In this document: positions 9,472 through 17,823 of the stretch, one piece after another
Position numbering within the stretch: the stretch's first letter is position 1
Layout of the letters: each line of letters begins with the position of its first letter
Assembly (NCBI RefSeq): GCF_030524025.1
Contig: NZ_JAUNHI010000002.1
Coordinates: forward strand, 117,754 to 181,753
DNA length: 64,000 bases
Source: Actinomyces sp.
GTDB lineage: Bacteria > Actinomycetota > Actinomycetes > Actinomycetales > Actinomycetaceae
Direction: 5' to 3'
Translations under genes and position numbers: made by a program
Notes under the pieces: generated by a model
What the model saw: only the letters and a program-made list of their open reading frames with translations
The model's database searches: none
What the model was told of the DNA's origin: nothing

Positions 9472-10965
9472 TCACTCCTCGCGCTGGAAGGACATCGTGG
9501 CGGCGAAAGTCTTCTCGCTGGGCCAGCGGGAGGTGACGGCCTTGGCGCGGGTGTAGAAGCGCACGCCCTCGGGGCCGTGGATGTGGGTGTCGCCGAGCAG
9601 CGACTCCTTCCACCCGCCGAAGGAGTAGTAGGCCACCGGGGTGGGGATCGGGACGTTGATGCCGACCATGCCGGCCTCCACGTCGAGCTCGAAGCGCCGG
9701 GCCACACCCCCGTCGTTGGTGAAGATGGCCGCGCCGTTGCCATAGGGCGAGGAGTTGACCAGCGCGATGGCCTCCTCGTAGGTGTCGGAGTGGACGATGG
9801 CCAGCACCGGCCCGAAGACCTCCTCGGAGTACAGGGAGGAGTCCAGGGGGACCTCGTCGACGACGGTCGGGCCCAGGAAGTGCCCGCCCTCGTAGCCGGG
9901 CACGACCAGGCTCCGCCCGTCCAGGACGACCCGGGCGCCGCGCGCCTCGGCGTCGTCGATGAGCGAGACGATGAACTCCTTGGACTTGGCGTCGATGACC
10001 GGGCCCATTTCGACGCCCTCATCGAGGCCGTGGCCGACCTTGATCCGTTCGGCGTTGGCCCGGACCTTCTCGGCGAGCTCGGGCCCGCAGCCGCCGACGG
10101 CCACGACCACCGGCAAGGCCATGCAGCGCTCGCCGGCGGCCCCGAAGGCCGCGGCCGTGATGTGCTGGGCGGCGAAGTCCAGGTCCGAGTCGGGCATGAC
10201 GATGGCGTGGTTGTTCGCCCCGCCCAGGGCCTGGACGCGCTTGCCGTGGCTGACGCCGGTGTCCTGGACGATGTGCGCCACCGGGGTCGACCCGACGAAG
10301 GAGATGGCGTCGATGCCGGGGTGCTCGAGCACCTTGGTCACCATCGTCCGGTTGCCCGACACGACGTTGAACACCCCGTCGGGCAGGCCGGCCTCCTTGT
10401 ACAGCTCGGCGGTGAGCAGGGCCGCCGAGGGCGTGGCCGATGCCGGCTTGAGGATGAAGGCGTTGCCGGTGGCGATGGCCACCGGGTGCATCCACATGGG
10501 AACCATGGCCGGGAAGTTGAAGGGGCAGATGCCGGCCACGACGCCCACGGGCTGGCGCAGGGTGTGGATGTCGACCCCTGAGGAGATGTCGTAGGAGTAC
10601 TCGCCCTTGAGGGCCAGGTTGATCGAGGTGGCGAAGTCGAGGGTCTCTCGCCCGCGCTGGACCTCGCCGACGGCGTCGGAGTAGTTCTTGCCGTGCTCGG
10701 CCACGATGAGCCGGGCCAGCTCGTCCTCATGGTCCAGGACGAGCTGGCGCATGCGGAACATGATCGCCGTGCGCTTGGCCAGGGAGACCTTGGCCCACGC
10801 CTTCTGTGCCCGGCGGGCGACCTCGACCGCGTGGTCGAGGTCGGCGTCGGAGGCCTGGAGCAGCTCGGCCTCGACCTGGCCGGTGGCGGGGTTCTCGACG
10901 GCGAAGCGCCCGATCGGAGCGCCCTCGTAGTGCTGTCCGTCGATCCAGTGGGTGATGGTCCTCAT
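9472..10965 (-). CDS. iolA: methylmalonate-semialdehyde dehydrogenase (CoA-acylating)
   Basis: Oxidises malonate semialdehyde to acetyl-CoA, CO2 and NADH, the last step of inositol breakdown; it can also use methylmalonate semialdehyde. The 497-residue aldehyde dehydrogenase has ICPFNFPAMVPMWMHPVAIA, VSFVGSTPV-type cofactor contacts (ISFVGSTPVAHIVQ), ALGGANNHAIVMPDSD, and the catalytic cysteine in GERCMALP. These features separate MmsA/IolA from other aldehyde dehydrogenases. Of two nearby ATGs, 10965 sits nine bases after AGGAG and is preferred to 10971. It is alone in its unit, with a hairpin after it and a partial IolR-like site before it. Confidence 0.92.
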   Translation of the reverse strand: MRTITHWIDGQHYEGAPIGRFAVENPATGQVEAELLQASDADLDHAVEVARRAQKAWAKVSLAKRTAIMFRMRQLVLDHEDELARLIVAEHGKNYSDAVGEVQRGRETLDFATSINLALKGEYSYDISSGVDIHTLRQPVGVVAGICPFNFPAMVPMWMHPVAIATGNAFILKPASATPSAALLTAELYKEAGLPDGVFNVVSGNRTMVTKVLEHPGIDAISFVGSTPVAHIVQDTGVSHGKRVQALGGANNHAIVMPDSDLDFAAQHITAAAFGAAGERCMALPVVVAVGGCGPELAEKVRANAERIKVGHGLDEGVEMGPVIDAKSKEFIVSLIDDAEARGARVVLDGRSLVVPGYEGGHFLGPTVVDEVPLDSSLYSEEVFGPVLAIVHSDTYEEAIALVNSSPYGNGAAIFTNDGGVARRFELDVEAGMVGINVPIPTPVAYYSFGGWKESLLGDTHIHGPEGVRFYTRAKAVTSRWPSEKTFAATMSFQREE

Positions 10966-11087
10966 CGTCATTGACTCCTCAGCCTCCTCAGGCCTCGCGC
11001 GACTCCTCGGTGATGGACGGGCGCCCACGGCGCAGGCGCCCGCCCCGCTCGCCCACCTTAGCGCGGGACCGACCCGGGACCAATGTC

Positions 11088-11101
11088 TTTGTCAGCACAT
11101 T
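11088..11101. promoter_or_regulatory. weak IolR-like site before iolA
   Basis: TTTGTCAGCACATT keeps the left arm and the inner ACA but has a poor right arm. Its position, 123 bases before iolA on the minus strand, fits the regulon pattern. Confidence 0.35.
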
Positions 11102-11132
11102 TCGTGCTCTGCTGCCGTGACGCGGGGCGGCC

Positions 11133-11935
11133 TCAGATGAACAGGTTCATGTTCGTGCGGTCGTTGTCGTTGAGCATCGTGGCCACGCCCCCGATCTCGA
11201 CGCCGTCGATCAGCTCCTCGGCAGTGATCCCCATGATCTCCATGCTCATCTGGCAGGCGGTCAGCCGCACCCCGGCCTCCTGCGCCGAGGCGGCGATGTC
11301 CCGGGCGAAGCCGGGATCGGTGGCCACGACCTGCAGGCACTGGCCGTCGGCCAGGTCCTTGACGGCCCGGGCGACCTCGACGATCGGGCCCGGGCAGCTC
11401 ATGCCGCACAGGTCGAGCGCGATGGTCGCCCCGTCGGACGGACCTCCACCGGCGGTGGCGGGCACCGGATCCAGGCTCGGCGTCGACCACCACCGCGCGA
11501 CGCGGCGCGCGACTCTCGATGAAGTCCTTGATGCGGTCGGCGTCCGGGATCGTCCACAACGTGAAGACATTGTCGGCCCCCAGCCCCTCCAGGGCCGGCA
11601 GGACCGGTGAGGCCCCGGTGGCCAGGATCAGCTTGTCGTAGACCTCGGTGTAGACCTCGCCGGTGCGCAGGTCCTTGACAGTCAGCGTGCGGGTGACCGG
11701 GTCGAGGGGTTAGCCAGGCTGAGGTCGCGCACCTCGACGGCGTAGGTGGCCTCGATCTGCTCCTTGGAGGACACGAGCAGGGAGTCGCGCCGCGCGATAT
11801 CCCCGCCGACGTAGTACGGCAGGCCGCAGCTGGCGTAGGACAGGTACTGGCCCTTGTCGATGAGCAGGATCTCGGCGCTCTCATCCAGCCTGCGGATGCG
11901 GGCGGCCGCTATGGCACCACCGGCCGGTGCCGTTG
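11133..11935 (-). pseudogene. CoA-disulfide reductase/rhodanese/TusA/DsrE-type gene, multiply deleted
   Basis: The left-to-right protein order on the minus strand is as follows. An FAD-binding start lacks its first residues (AARIRRLDESAEILLIDKGQ, YLSYASCGLPYYVGGDIARR). After a one-base frameshift near 11712 come TVKDLRTGEVYTEVYDKLIL and ATGASPVLPAL. After a large gap follows a TusA domain with the active cysteine, LDLCGMSCPGPIVEVARAVK. Another in-frame gap leads to the end of a DsrE domain, LTACQMSMEIMGITAEEL to MNLFI. Fused proteins of this kind have about 800 residues; about 800 bases remain here. It would have served sulfur or persulfide metabolism. It is certainly broken as written. Confidence 0.75.
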
Positions 11936-11947
11936 ACCGGCACGGGC

Positions 11948-13852
11948 TCACAGGTAGTGGCGCTGCGGACGGCGGTCCTCGGTGTAGCGCTCGTAGGCCT
12001 GCTGGGTGGACTCCAGGCGGGAGACCCCCGAGACCGGCACGTCCCACCACGACGAGCCCGGGGGGTTGGGGCCGTAGAGGTCGGTCTCGATGTGGATCAT
12101 CGCCGCCTCCTGGCCGGCCTGGGCCGCGGCGTAGGCCTCCTTGAACTCCTCGATGCTCGCCACCCGGTAGACCTTCAGTCCCCAGGACTCGGCGTTGGCC
12201 GCGATGTCGACCCCGCGGACGGCCTCGGAGTCCTCCAGGTGCGTGCCGGCCCCGCGCTGACGGTACTTCGTGCCGAAGCGCTGGGAGCCGCGGGACTCCG
12301 ACAGGGCGCCGATGGAGCAGAATCCGTGGTTCTGGAGCAGGACGTAGATGACCTTGATGTTCTCCTGGACGACCGTGGCCAGCTCCATGGGCAACATCTG
12401 GTAGGTGCCGTCACCCACGATCGCCACGACCTCGGACTCGGGCCGGGCCAGCTTGCAGCCCAGGGCGGCGGGGATCTCGTAGCCCATGCAGGAGAAGGCG
12501 TACTCGACGTGGTACTGCACGGGCGTCGCCGCGCGCCACAGCGCCTGGAGGTCCCCGGGCATCGAGCCCGCAGCGTTGATGACGATGTCCTCATCCCCCA
12601 TCATCTCGTTGAGGGCGCCGAAGACCTCGGTCTGCGCGGGCAGCGGGCCGTGGCCCAGGTGGAAGCAGCGGTCGGTGGCCCGCGCCCAGGCCTCCTTCTC
12701 GGCGGCGACCTCACGGGAGTACTCCGCGCTCACGTGGTAGTCGCCCAGGGCCCGGCCCAGCGCGACCAGCGCCTCACGGGCATCGGCCACCACCATCTCG
12801 GCGCTCTCCTTGGCGGCGTCGAAGGGCGTGATGTTGATGTTGACGAAGCGCACGCCCGGGTTCTTGAACTGGGTCTTCGAGGCGGTCGTGAAGTCGGAGT
12901 AGCGGGTGCCGATCCCAATGACGAGGTCGGCCTTGTCGGCGATGTGGTTGCCCGAGTCTCCGCCGGTGGAGCCCACGCCCCCGATGGAGCAGGGGTGGTC
13001 GTGGTTGATGGCGCCCTTGCCGGCCTGGGTGTCGGCCACTGGGATGCCCGTAGCCGTGGCGAAGGCGCGCAGCTCCTCGGTGGCCTCGGAGTAAATGGCG
13101 CCGCCCCCGGCGATGATCATGGGGCGCTGGGCCGCCTTGATGAGGGCCACCGCCCGCTCCAGGGCGGCGGGCTCGGCCGGTGGACGGCGCACGTGCCACA
13201 CCCGCTTGCGGAACAGCTCGACCGGCCAGTCGTGGGCCTCGGCCTGGACATCCTGGGGCATGGCGATGACGACCGCGCCGGTCTCGGCCGGGTCGGTCAG
13301 GACCCGCATGGCGCTGAGCAGCGAGGGGATGAGCTGCTCGGGCCGGTTGACCCGGTCGAAGAAGCGCGACAGGGGGCGGAAGGCGTCGTTGACGGTGAGG
13401 TCGAGGGTCGTGGGGTCCTCGAGCTGCTGAAGCACGGGGTCGGGCACCCGGGTGGCGAACTGGTCGGAGGGCAGCAGAAGGACCGGGACGCGGTTGGTCG
13501 TGGCCAGGGCGGCCCCGGTGACCATATTGAGGGAGCCCGGGCCGATCGAGGCGGTGACCATATAGGTCGACATGCGGTTGCGGACCTTGGCGAAGGCCGC
13601 CGCGGCGTGGACGGCGCCCTGCTCGTTGCGGGGCATGATGTAGGGCATCTCGGCCTCGCCCTCGACGGGGGCCACCTCGTTCTGCAGGAGGGCCTGGCCG
13701 ATGCCCGCGACATTGCCGTGCCCGAAGATGCCGAAGGCGCCCTCGATGAGCCGGTGCTCGACACCGTCGCGCTCGGAGTACTGGTTGGACAGGAATCGGA
13801 TGGTCGCCTGGGCGACGGTCAGGCGGATCGTGCCTGCGTAGGCCTCGTTCAC
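11948..13852 (-). CDS. iolD: 3D-(3,5/4)-trihydroxycyclohexane-1,2-dione acylhydrolase
   Basis: Hydrolytically opens the inositol-derived ring to 5-deoxy-D-glucuronate, using thiamine diphosphate. The 634-residue protein shows RLIEGAFGIFGHGNVAGIGQ near the N-terminus, NEQGAVHAAAAFAK with the activating glutamate region, and a central domain with DTQAGKGAINHDHP. The ThDP/Mg motif begins GDGTYQMLPMELATVVQENI and ends at LLQNHGF. The length agrees with the family. The GTG start follows GAGAAGAG. It is the last gene of the operon iolC, aldolase, iolB, iolD; the gap to iolB is 49 bases. Confidence 0.95.
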   Translation of the reverse strand: MNEAYAGTIRLTVAQATIRFLSNQYSERDGVEHRLIEGAFGIFGHGNVAGIGQALLQNEVAPVEGEAEMPYIMPRNEQGAVHAAAAFAKVRNRMSTYMVTASIGPGSLNMVTGAALATTNRVPVLLLPSDQFATRVPDPVLQQLEDPTTLDLTVNDAFRPLSRFFDRVNRPEQLIPSLLSAMRVLTDPAETGAVVIAMPQDVQAEAHDWPVELFRKRVWHVRRPPAEPAALERAVALIKAAQRPMIIAGGGAIYSEATEELRAFATATGIPVADTQAGKGAINHDHPCSIGGVGSTGGDSGNHIADKADLVIGIGTRYSDFTTASKTQFKNPGVRFVNINITPFDAAKESAEMVVADAREALVALGRALGDYHVSAEYSREVAAEKEAWARATDRCFHLGHGPLPAQTEVFGALNEMMGDEDIVINAAGSMPGDLQALWRAATPVQYHVEYAFSCMGYEIPAALGCKLARPESEVVAIVGDGTYQMLPMELATVVQENIKVIYVLLQNHGFCSIGALSESRGSQRFGTKYRQRGAGTHLEDSEAVRGVDIAANAESWGLKVYRVASIEEFKEAYAAAQAGQEAAMIHIETDLYGPNPPGSSWWDVPVSGVSRLESTQQAYERYTEDRRPQRHYL

Positions 13853-13901
13853 GGTGCGTGCTCTTCTCGGGTCGTGGATGAACAGGGGATCTGGGCGGGT
13901 C

Positions 13902-14795
13902 TCAGCGGGTCATGGGCAGGCGGGGGTCGATGTCCTGTTCCTCCCAGGTCCCCCGGATCCAGTGGTGGGCGGGGTCGTCGGGGGCCAGCCACACGAGGTC
14001 CTCATCGGGGCCGGCCATGACGTTGAGGTAGTACATGTCGTAGCCGGGGGCGGCCACACAGGGGCCGTGGTAGCCGTGCGGGACCAGGGCGACATCGCCG
14101 TGGCGGACCTCCGCGCACAGGTCGATGGGCCGCTCGGGGCTCGAGGCGTAGGTCCGGTGCAGGCCGAATCCGGGCTCGCCCCCGGGGCCGGGGGCGATCT
14201 CGAAGTAGTAGATCTCCTCGAGCTCGCGCTCATCGACGCCCTTGGCGTCGTGCTTGTGCGCCGGGTAGGACGACCAGTTCCCCCCGGGGGTCAGGACCTC
14301 GCAGCACAGGAGGTGAGAGGTCTCGACCCCGTTGTTGAGGGCGTAGTTGTTGACCTGGCGCGAGCAGTCCCCCGCCCCGCGCAGGTCGGTGCGCACCTGC
14401 TCGCGGCCGAAGTAGCGCACCGGCAGGTCGCGCACCGCCAGTGCCGAGGGCAGGGCGATGCGCCCGCCTTCCGGCGAGTTCAGGGTCACCGAGCTGCGGC
14501 GGGGCACGTAGAGGTAGTCGGTCGTGGCCGCGAAGACCCCGGGGCGGCCGGCCAGCTCGTGCCGGGCGCCGCCGACCTCGACGACGGCGCCGCCGACCAG
14601 TGGCAGGACAAGCAGCTCGGACTCGCCGGTCTCCAGCTCCACGGCCTGGCCCGCCTCGAGCTCGGCGACCCGCAGCCCGCAGTACGTCCATCCCGCATCG
14701 GCAGCCGTGAGGTCGACGGACAGTGGGCCGCCGCCCGAGGAGCCGGCACGGATGTGGATGCCGGTGGCGGGCGGGGCGGGTGGGGTCGTGCTCAT
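13902..14795 (-). CDS. iolB: 5-deoxy-glucuronate isomerase
   Basis: Isomerises 5-deoxy-D-glucuronate to 2-deoxy-5-keto-D-gluconate in the cytoplasm. The 297-residue bicupin carries the metal site in NWSSYPAHKHDA and LEEIYYFEI, and a second cupin signature in GDVALVPHGYHGPCVAAPGY followed by YYLNVMAGP. These are diagnostic for IolB. The frame extends to GTG 14816, but ATG 14795 sits eight bases after GAGGAG. The aldolase stop at 14813 is 17 bases upstream, so the genes are translated from one message. Confidence 0.93.
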   Translation of the reverse strand: MSTTPPAPPATGIHIRAGSSGGGPLSVDLTAADAGWTYCGLRVAELEAGQAVELETGESELLVLPLVGGAVVEVGGARHELAGRPGVFAATTDYLYVPRRSSVTLNSPEGGRIALPSALAVRDLPVRYFGREQVRTDLRGAGDCSRQVNNYALNNGVETSHLLCCEVLTPGGNWSSYPAHKHDAKGVDERELEEIYYFEIAPGPGGEPGFGLHRTYASSPERPIDLCAEVRHGDVALVPHGYHGPCVAAPGYDMYYLNVMAGPDEDLVWLAPDDPAHHWIRGTWEEQDIDPRLPMTR

Positions 14796-14812
14796 ATTCG
14801 TCTCCTCTTCAC

Positions 14813-15691
14813 TCACGAGAGCAGTCCTACGGTGTTGTCAACGGCGGCGGCCACGTCGTCGTCGGGTGGGAAGAGCAGGGACCGTCCGATGACGAGCCCC
14901 TTGACGGTCGGCAGGGCCAGGGCCCGGGCCCACGAGGCCCGCGCAGCCGCGGCGTCCGGCCTCACGGCGCCGCCCAGGATGAGGGCGGGCAGGGTCGAGG
15001 CCTCCATAACCCGCTCCATCTGCTCGACCGCCGGGAGCTTGAGCCAGGTGTAGGCGCTGGTCGCGCCCAGGCCCGAGGCGATGGCCATCGAGCGCATGAC
15101 CGCCTCGGGGCTCAGGTCGTTGACAACCCGGCCCCCCTCCCACCGGGAGATGAAGGGCTCGACCATGGCCATGACCCCGGCTCGGGCCAGCTCGTCGACC
15201 GCGTGGGCGCAGGCGGCCATCGTCGCCACGGAGCCGGAGTCGGTGTCGTTGATGCGCAGGAGCATCTTGCCGCCGTCGAGCCGGGAGCCCACGATCCCCG
15301 CGGCGTCGTAGCCGGTGAAGCGGTCATCCATCTCGAAGGAGGAGCCGGCCAGGCCGCCCCGGTTCATCGAGCCGTAGACGAGCTTGTTGTCCAGCGCCCC
15401 GAGCAGGGCCAGGTCCTCAATGAGGTCGGCGGTGCCCAGGAACCCGTGGACCCCCGGGCGCGAGAGGGCCTCGACGCAGCGCGCCAGGATCTCCTCGCGC
15501 GAGGCCATCGCCAGGGGGTTCCCGCCTGCGGCCAGTGCCCCACGTGCGGGGTGGTCGCAGGCGATGATCATCAGCTTGGCCCCGCCCCCGGGCATCTGTC
15601 CACGGGGGCGCTCGGCCAGCGTCCGGGCGATCCTCTCGGGAGCGCCCGCGCGGATCTCGATGATCCGGTCGGTCAGCGGCGTCCGCCCCAT
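14813..15691 (-). CDS. Cgl0159-family (beta/alpha)8 protein, candidate DKGP aldolase
   Basis: A 292-residue TIM-barrel protein related to DhnA/LacD-type aldolases and to the Corynebacterium protein Cgl0159. Visible segments are KLMIIACDHPARGALAAGGN, LGTADLIEDLALLGALDNKL, NRGGLAGSSFEMDDRFTGYD, MLLRINDTDSGSVATMAACA, YTWLKLPAVEQMERVME and LILGGAVRPD. The lysine in TWLKLP is a likely Schiff-base residue. It starts one base after the iolC stop (TGAGATG) with GGAGGG upstream. Since iolC makes 2-deoxy-5-keto-gluconate 6-phosphate and no canonical class II IolJ is present, it may cleave that product to DHAP and malonate semialdehyde. That role is inferred from context. Confidence 0.8.
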   Translation of the reverse strand: MGRTPLTDRIIEIRAGAPERIARTLAERPRGQMPGGGAKLMIIACDHPARGALAAGGNPLAMASREEILARCVEALSRPGVHGFLGTADLIEDLALLGALDNKLVYGSMNRGGLAGSSFEMDDRFTGYDAAGIVGSRLDGGKMLLRINDTDSGSVATMAACAHAVDELARAGVMAMVEPFISRWEGGRVVNDLSPEAVMRSMAIASGLGATSAYTWLKLPAVEQMERVMEASTLPALILGGAVRPDAAAARASWARALALPTVKGLVIGRSLLFPPDDDVAAAVDNTVGLLS

Positions 15692-15692
15692 C

Positions 15693-16685
15693 TCACAGTC
15701 CCTCCAGCTCGGGGGCGCAGCGCTCGCGGTGGACCCGCATGAGAGAGAGCAGCTCGGGCTCGGTGGGCATCGCGGTCGAGCACTCCAGGCGCGAGGAGAC
15801 GATGGCGCCCGCCGTCGAGGCGGCGAAGACGGTCCTGGCCAGCGACCAGCCGGACAGCAGCCCGTGGCACAGGGCGCCCCCGAAGGCGTCACCGGCACCC
15901 AGGCCGTTCTTCGTCGTCACCGGGGTGACCGGCATCTCGACCCGCTCCTCGCGGGTCTTGGCCAGGGTCCCCGCCAGCCCCTGCTTGACCACCGCGAGCT
16001 CGACCCCGGCCTCCAGGAGGGCGTCGGCGGCGCGCTCGGGGTCGGTCTGCCCCACGGCCACGCGGCACTCCTCGCGGTTGCCGATCGCGACGGTCACCTT
16101 GGGCAGGATCGCCGAGACCTCCTCATGGGCCACCGTCTCATCGGGCCAGAAGTTGGCGCGGAAGTCGAGGTCGACGATCGTGTGCGCGGCGCGGGCCCGG
16201 GCGTCCAGGGCAGCGTGGTGGGTGGCGCGCGAGGGCTCCTTGCTCAGGCCGGTCGCCGAGACCCAGAAGATGCGGGCGTCCCTGACCGCGCCCAGGGGCA
16301 GGTCGTCGGTCGTCAGCTCCAGGTCGGGTGCCGAGGGCTCGCGGTAGAAGTAGAGGGGGAAGTCGTCGGGCGGGAAGATCTCGCAGAAGGTGACCGGGGT
16401 GTTGAAGGCCGGCTTGGTCACGACATAGTCGTCGTAGACGCCCAGGCGGCGCATCTCGGAGCACACGAAGCGGCCGAAGGGGTCGTCACCCACTCCAGTG
16501 ATGACCGCCGAACGGTGACGGTAGCGGGCGGCGGCCACCGCGACATTCGTCGGGCTGCCGCCCAGGAACTTCCCGAAGGACTCCACGTCCTCCAGCCCCA
16601 CCCCGACCTGCAGGGGATAGATGTCGACTCCGCAGCGCCCGATGGTCAGCACGTCGAGCGGCGGGGTGCTGGTGGCTGCGGTCAT
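15693..16685 (-). CDS. iolC: 5-dehydro-2-deoxygluconokinase
   Basis: Phosphorylates 2-deoxy-5-keto-D-gluconate with ATP. The 330-residue PfkB/ribokinase-family protein has DVLTIGRCGVDIYPLQVG, the glycine motif GGSPTNVAVAAARYRHRSAV, and near the C-terminus the catalytic NGLGAGDAFGGALCHGLLSG. It also has FPLYFYREPSAPD, typical of IolC. The ATG at 16685 lies nine bases after AAGG; upstream ATG codons at 16694 and 16721 fit less well. First gene of the iolC-aldolase-iolB-iolD operon, divergent from iolR, with a -35/-10 pair and an operator in between. Confidence 0.93.
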   Translation of the reverse strand: MTAATSTPPLDVLTIGRCGVDIYPLQVGVGLEDVESFGKFLGGSPTNVAVAAARYRHRSAVITGVGDDPFGRFVCSEMRRLGVYDDYVVTKPAFNTPVTFCEIFPPDDFPLYFYREPSAPDLELTTDDLPLGAVRDARIFWVSATGLSKEPSRATHHAALDARARAAHTIVDLDFRANFWPDETVAHEEVSAILPKVTVAIGNREECRVAVGQTDPERAADALLEAGVELAVVKQGLAGTLAKTREERVEMPVTPVTTKNGLGAGDAFGGALCHGLLSGWSLARTVFAASTAGAIVSSRLECSTAMPTEPELLSLMRVHRERCAPELEGL

Positions 16686-16776
16686 GCGGTTCATCCTTCC
16701 CTGTGCCGCGCCGTCGAGCATCGACGGGGTCTGGGGGCCCGATCCCGCGGGGCGGGCTGCGGCGCCCTCAGGCAGA

Positions 16777-16823
16777 AGACTGCCTCACGGCGAGACGAAG
16801 GTCAACATCTTTGTCCGAACAAA
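16777..16823 (-). promoter_or_regulatory. iolC promoter with putative IolR operator
   Basis: On the minus strand TTGACC (16800-16805) and CAGTCT (16777-16782) are separated by 17 bases. Four bases upstream of the -35 lies TTTGTCCGAACAAA (16810-16823), with perfect TTTGT/ACAAA arms. The site also lies 89 bases before iolR on the other strand, so it may control both genes. Confidence 0.65.
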
Positions 16824-16912
16824 TTGTGTCGATTGTGGTTGCTCGGGAGCCGAGGCGGGATGGCCGCCGAGCGGGACGTATGATGGTACAGTCCCAGCAC
16901 CGGAGGTCCAGG

Positions 16913-17659
16913 ATGTCAGACGATCCGTACAGGCTCGAGGTCGTGATCGACCGCTCCAGCTCCACACCCTTGCACGCCCAGATCTCGGACCCCCTGGCCG
17001 CACTCATCCTCGACGGAACCCTCCCGCCCGGAACCCGCCTCGAGGACGAGATCTCCATGGCCAGGCGACTGTCGGTCTCCCGCCCCACGGCGCGCCAGGC
17101 CCTCCAGCACCTGGCCGACCGCGGCCTGGTCTCGCGCCGCCGGGGAGCCGGGACGGTGGTCACCTCCCCGCACGTGCGCCGGTCGATGGAGCTGTCGAGC
17201 CTCCTGTCGGACCTGCGGGCGGCCGGCCACGAGGTCTCCACCCAGGTGCTCAGCTACGACCGGCGCCCGGCCACCGCGGAGGAGGCCGAGCACCTCGACG
17301 TCCAGCCCGGGACGCAGGTCGTCCTCATCAGCCGGCTGCGCCTGGCCGACGGCGAGCCGATCGCCCTGATGACCAACCTCCTGCCCGGGGACATCGCCCC
17401 CGAGCTCGAGGAGCTGAGGACGGCCGGGCTCTACGACCTCCTGCGCGAGCGCGGGGTCGTGCCGACCACCGCGACCCAGGTGGTCGGGGCGCGCAACGCC
17501 ACGGCCAAGGAGGCCGAGCTCCTGGCCGACAAACGCCGCGCCGCGCTCCTGACGGTGGAGCGCACCGCCTATGACCGCAACGGCCGGGCGGTCGAGCACG
17601 GCACCCACCTCTACCGTGCCTCGCGCTACACCTTCGTGACCACCCTGTTCACCTCCTGA
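16913..17659 (+). CDS. iolR: GntR-family regulator, probable inositol repressor
   Basis: A 248-residue transcription factor. Residues 20-85 form the GntR winged helix: PLHAQISDPLAALILDGTLP, then LSVSRPTARQALQHLADRGL and SRRRGAGTVV. Residues 90-240 look like a UTRA ligand-binding domain (HEVSTQVLSY, RLRLADGEPIALMTN, ATKEAELLADKRRAALL). The start at 16913 follows GGAGG; the frame is open further upstream, but that part has no family similarity. It is divergent from iolC, the arrangement of iolR (cg0196) and iolC in C. glutamicum. Absence of inducer should allow it to bind the TTTGTCC-NN-ACAAA sites; the inducer is not deducible. Confidence 0.8.
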   Translation: MSDDPYRLEVVIDRSSSTPLHAQISDPLAALILDGTLPPGTRLEDEISMARRLSVSRPTARQALQHLADRGLVSRRRGAGTVVTSPHVRRSMELSSLLSDLRAAGHEVSTQVLSYDRRPATAEEAEHLDVQPGTQVVLISRLRLADGEPIALMTNLLPGDIAPELEELRTAGLYDLLRERGVVPTTATQVVGARNATAKEAELLADKRRAALLTVERTAYDRNGRAVEHGTHLYRASRYTFVTTLFTS

Positions 17660-17713
17660 GCCCCGGACGGCACCACGGCCGGGAATCGGGTCACTGCCCG
17701 GTCACACTCACTA

Positions 17714-17737
17714 CTTTGTCCAGACAAAGAGTTGACA
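17714..17737 (+). promoter_or_regulatory. transaldolase-like gene promoter with putative IolR operator
   Basis: CTTTGTC-ca-GACAAAG (17714-17729) is a perfect inverted repeat. A TTGACA -35 (17732-17737) follows after two bases, and TTCAAT 18 bases later is a possible -10. The layout mirrors the iolC promoter, with the operator directly upstream of the -35. Confidence 0.65.
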
Positions 17738-17823
17738 GAGGATCCCCTGGCGGCCTTCAATGGAGGCCCAGGCCGCCCCGGTGAGGACGCCGGGCGGCAG
17801 AGCCTGAGACCTGGAGCCCACTG

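Noticed and set aside
11927..14020. A 697-residue plus-strand frame opposite iolD
   Set aside because: Low-complexity G, D, V, L composition and no domain; iolD on the other strand is unambiguous.
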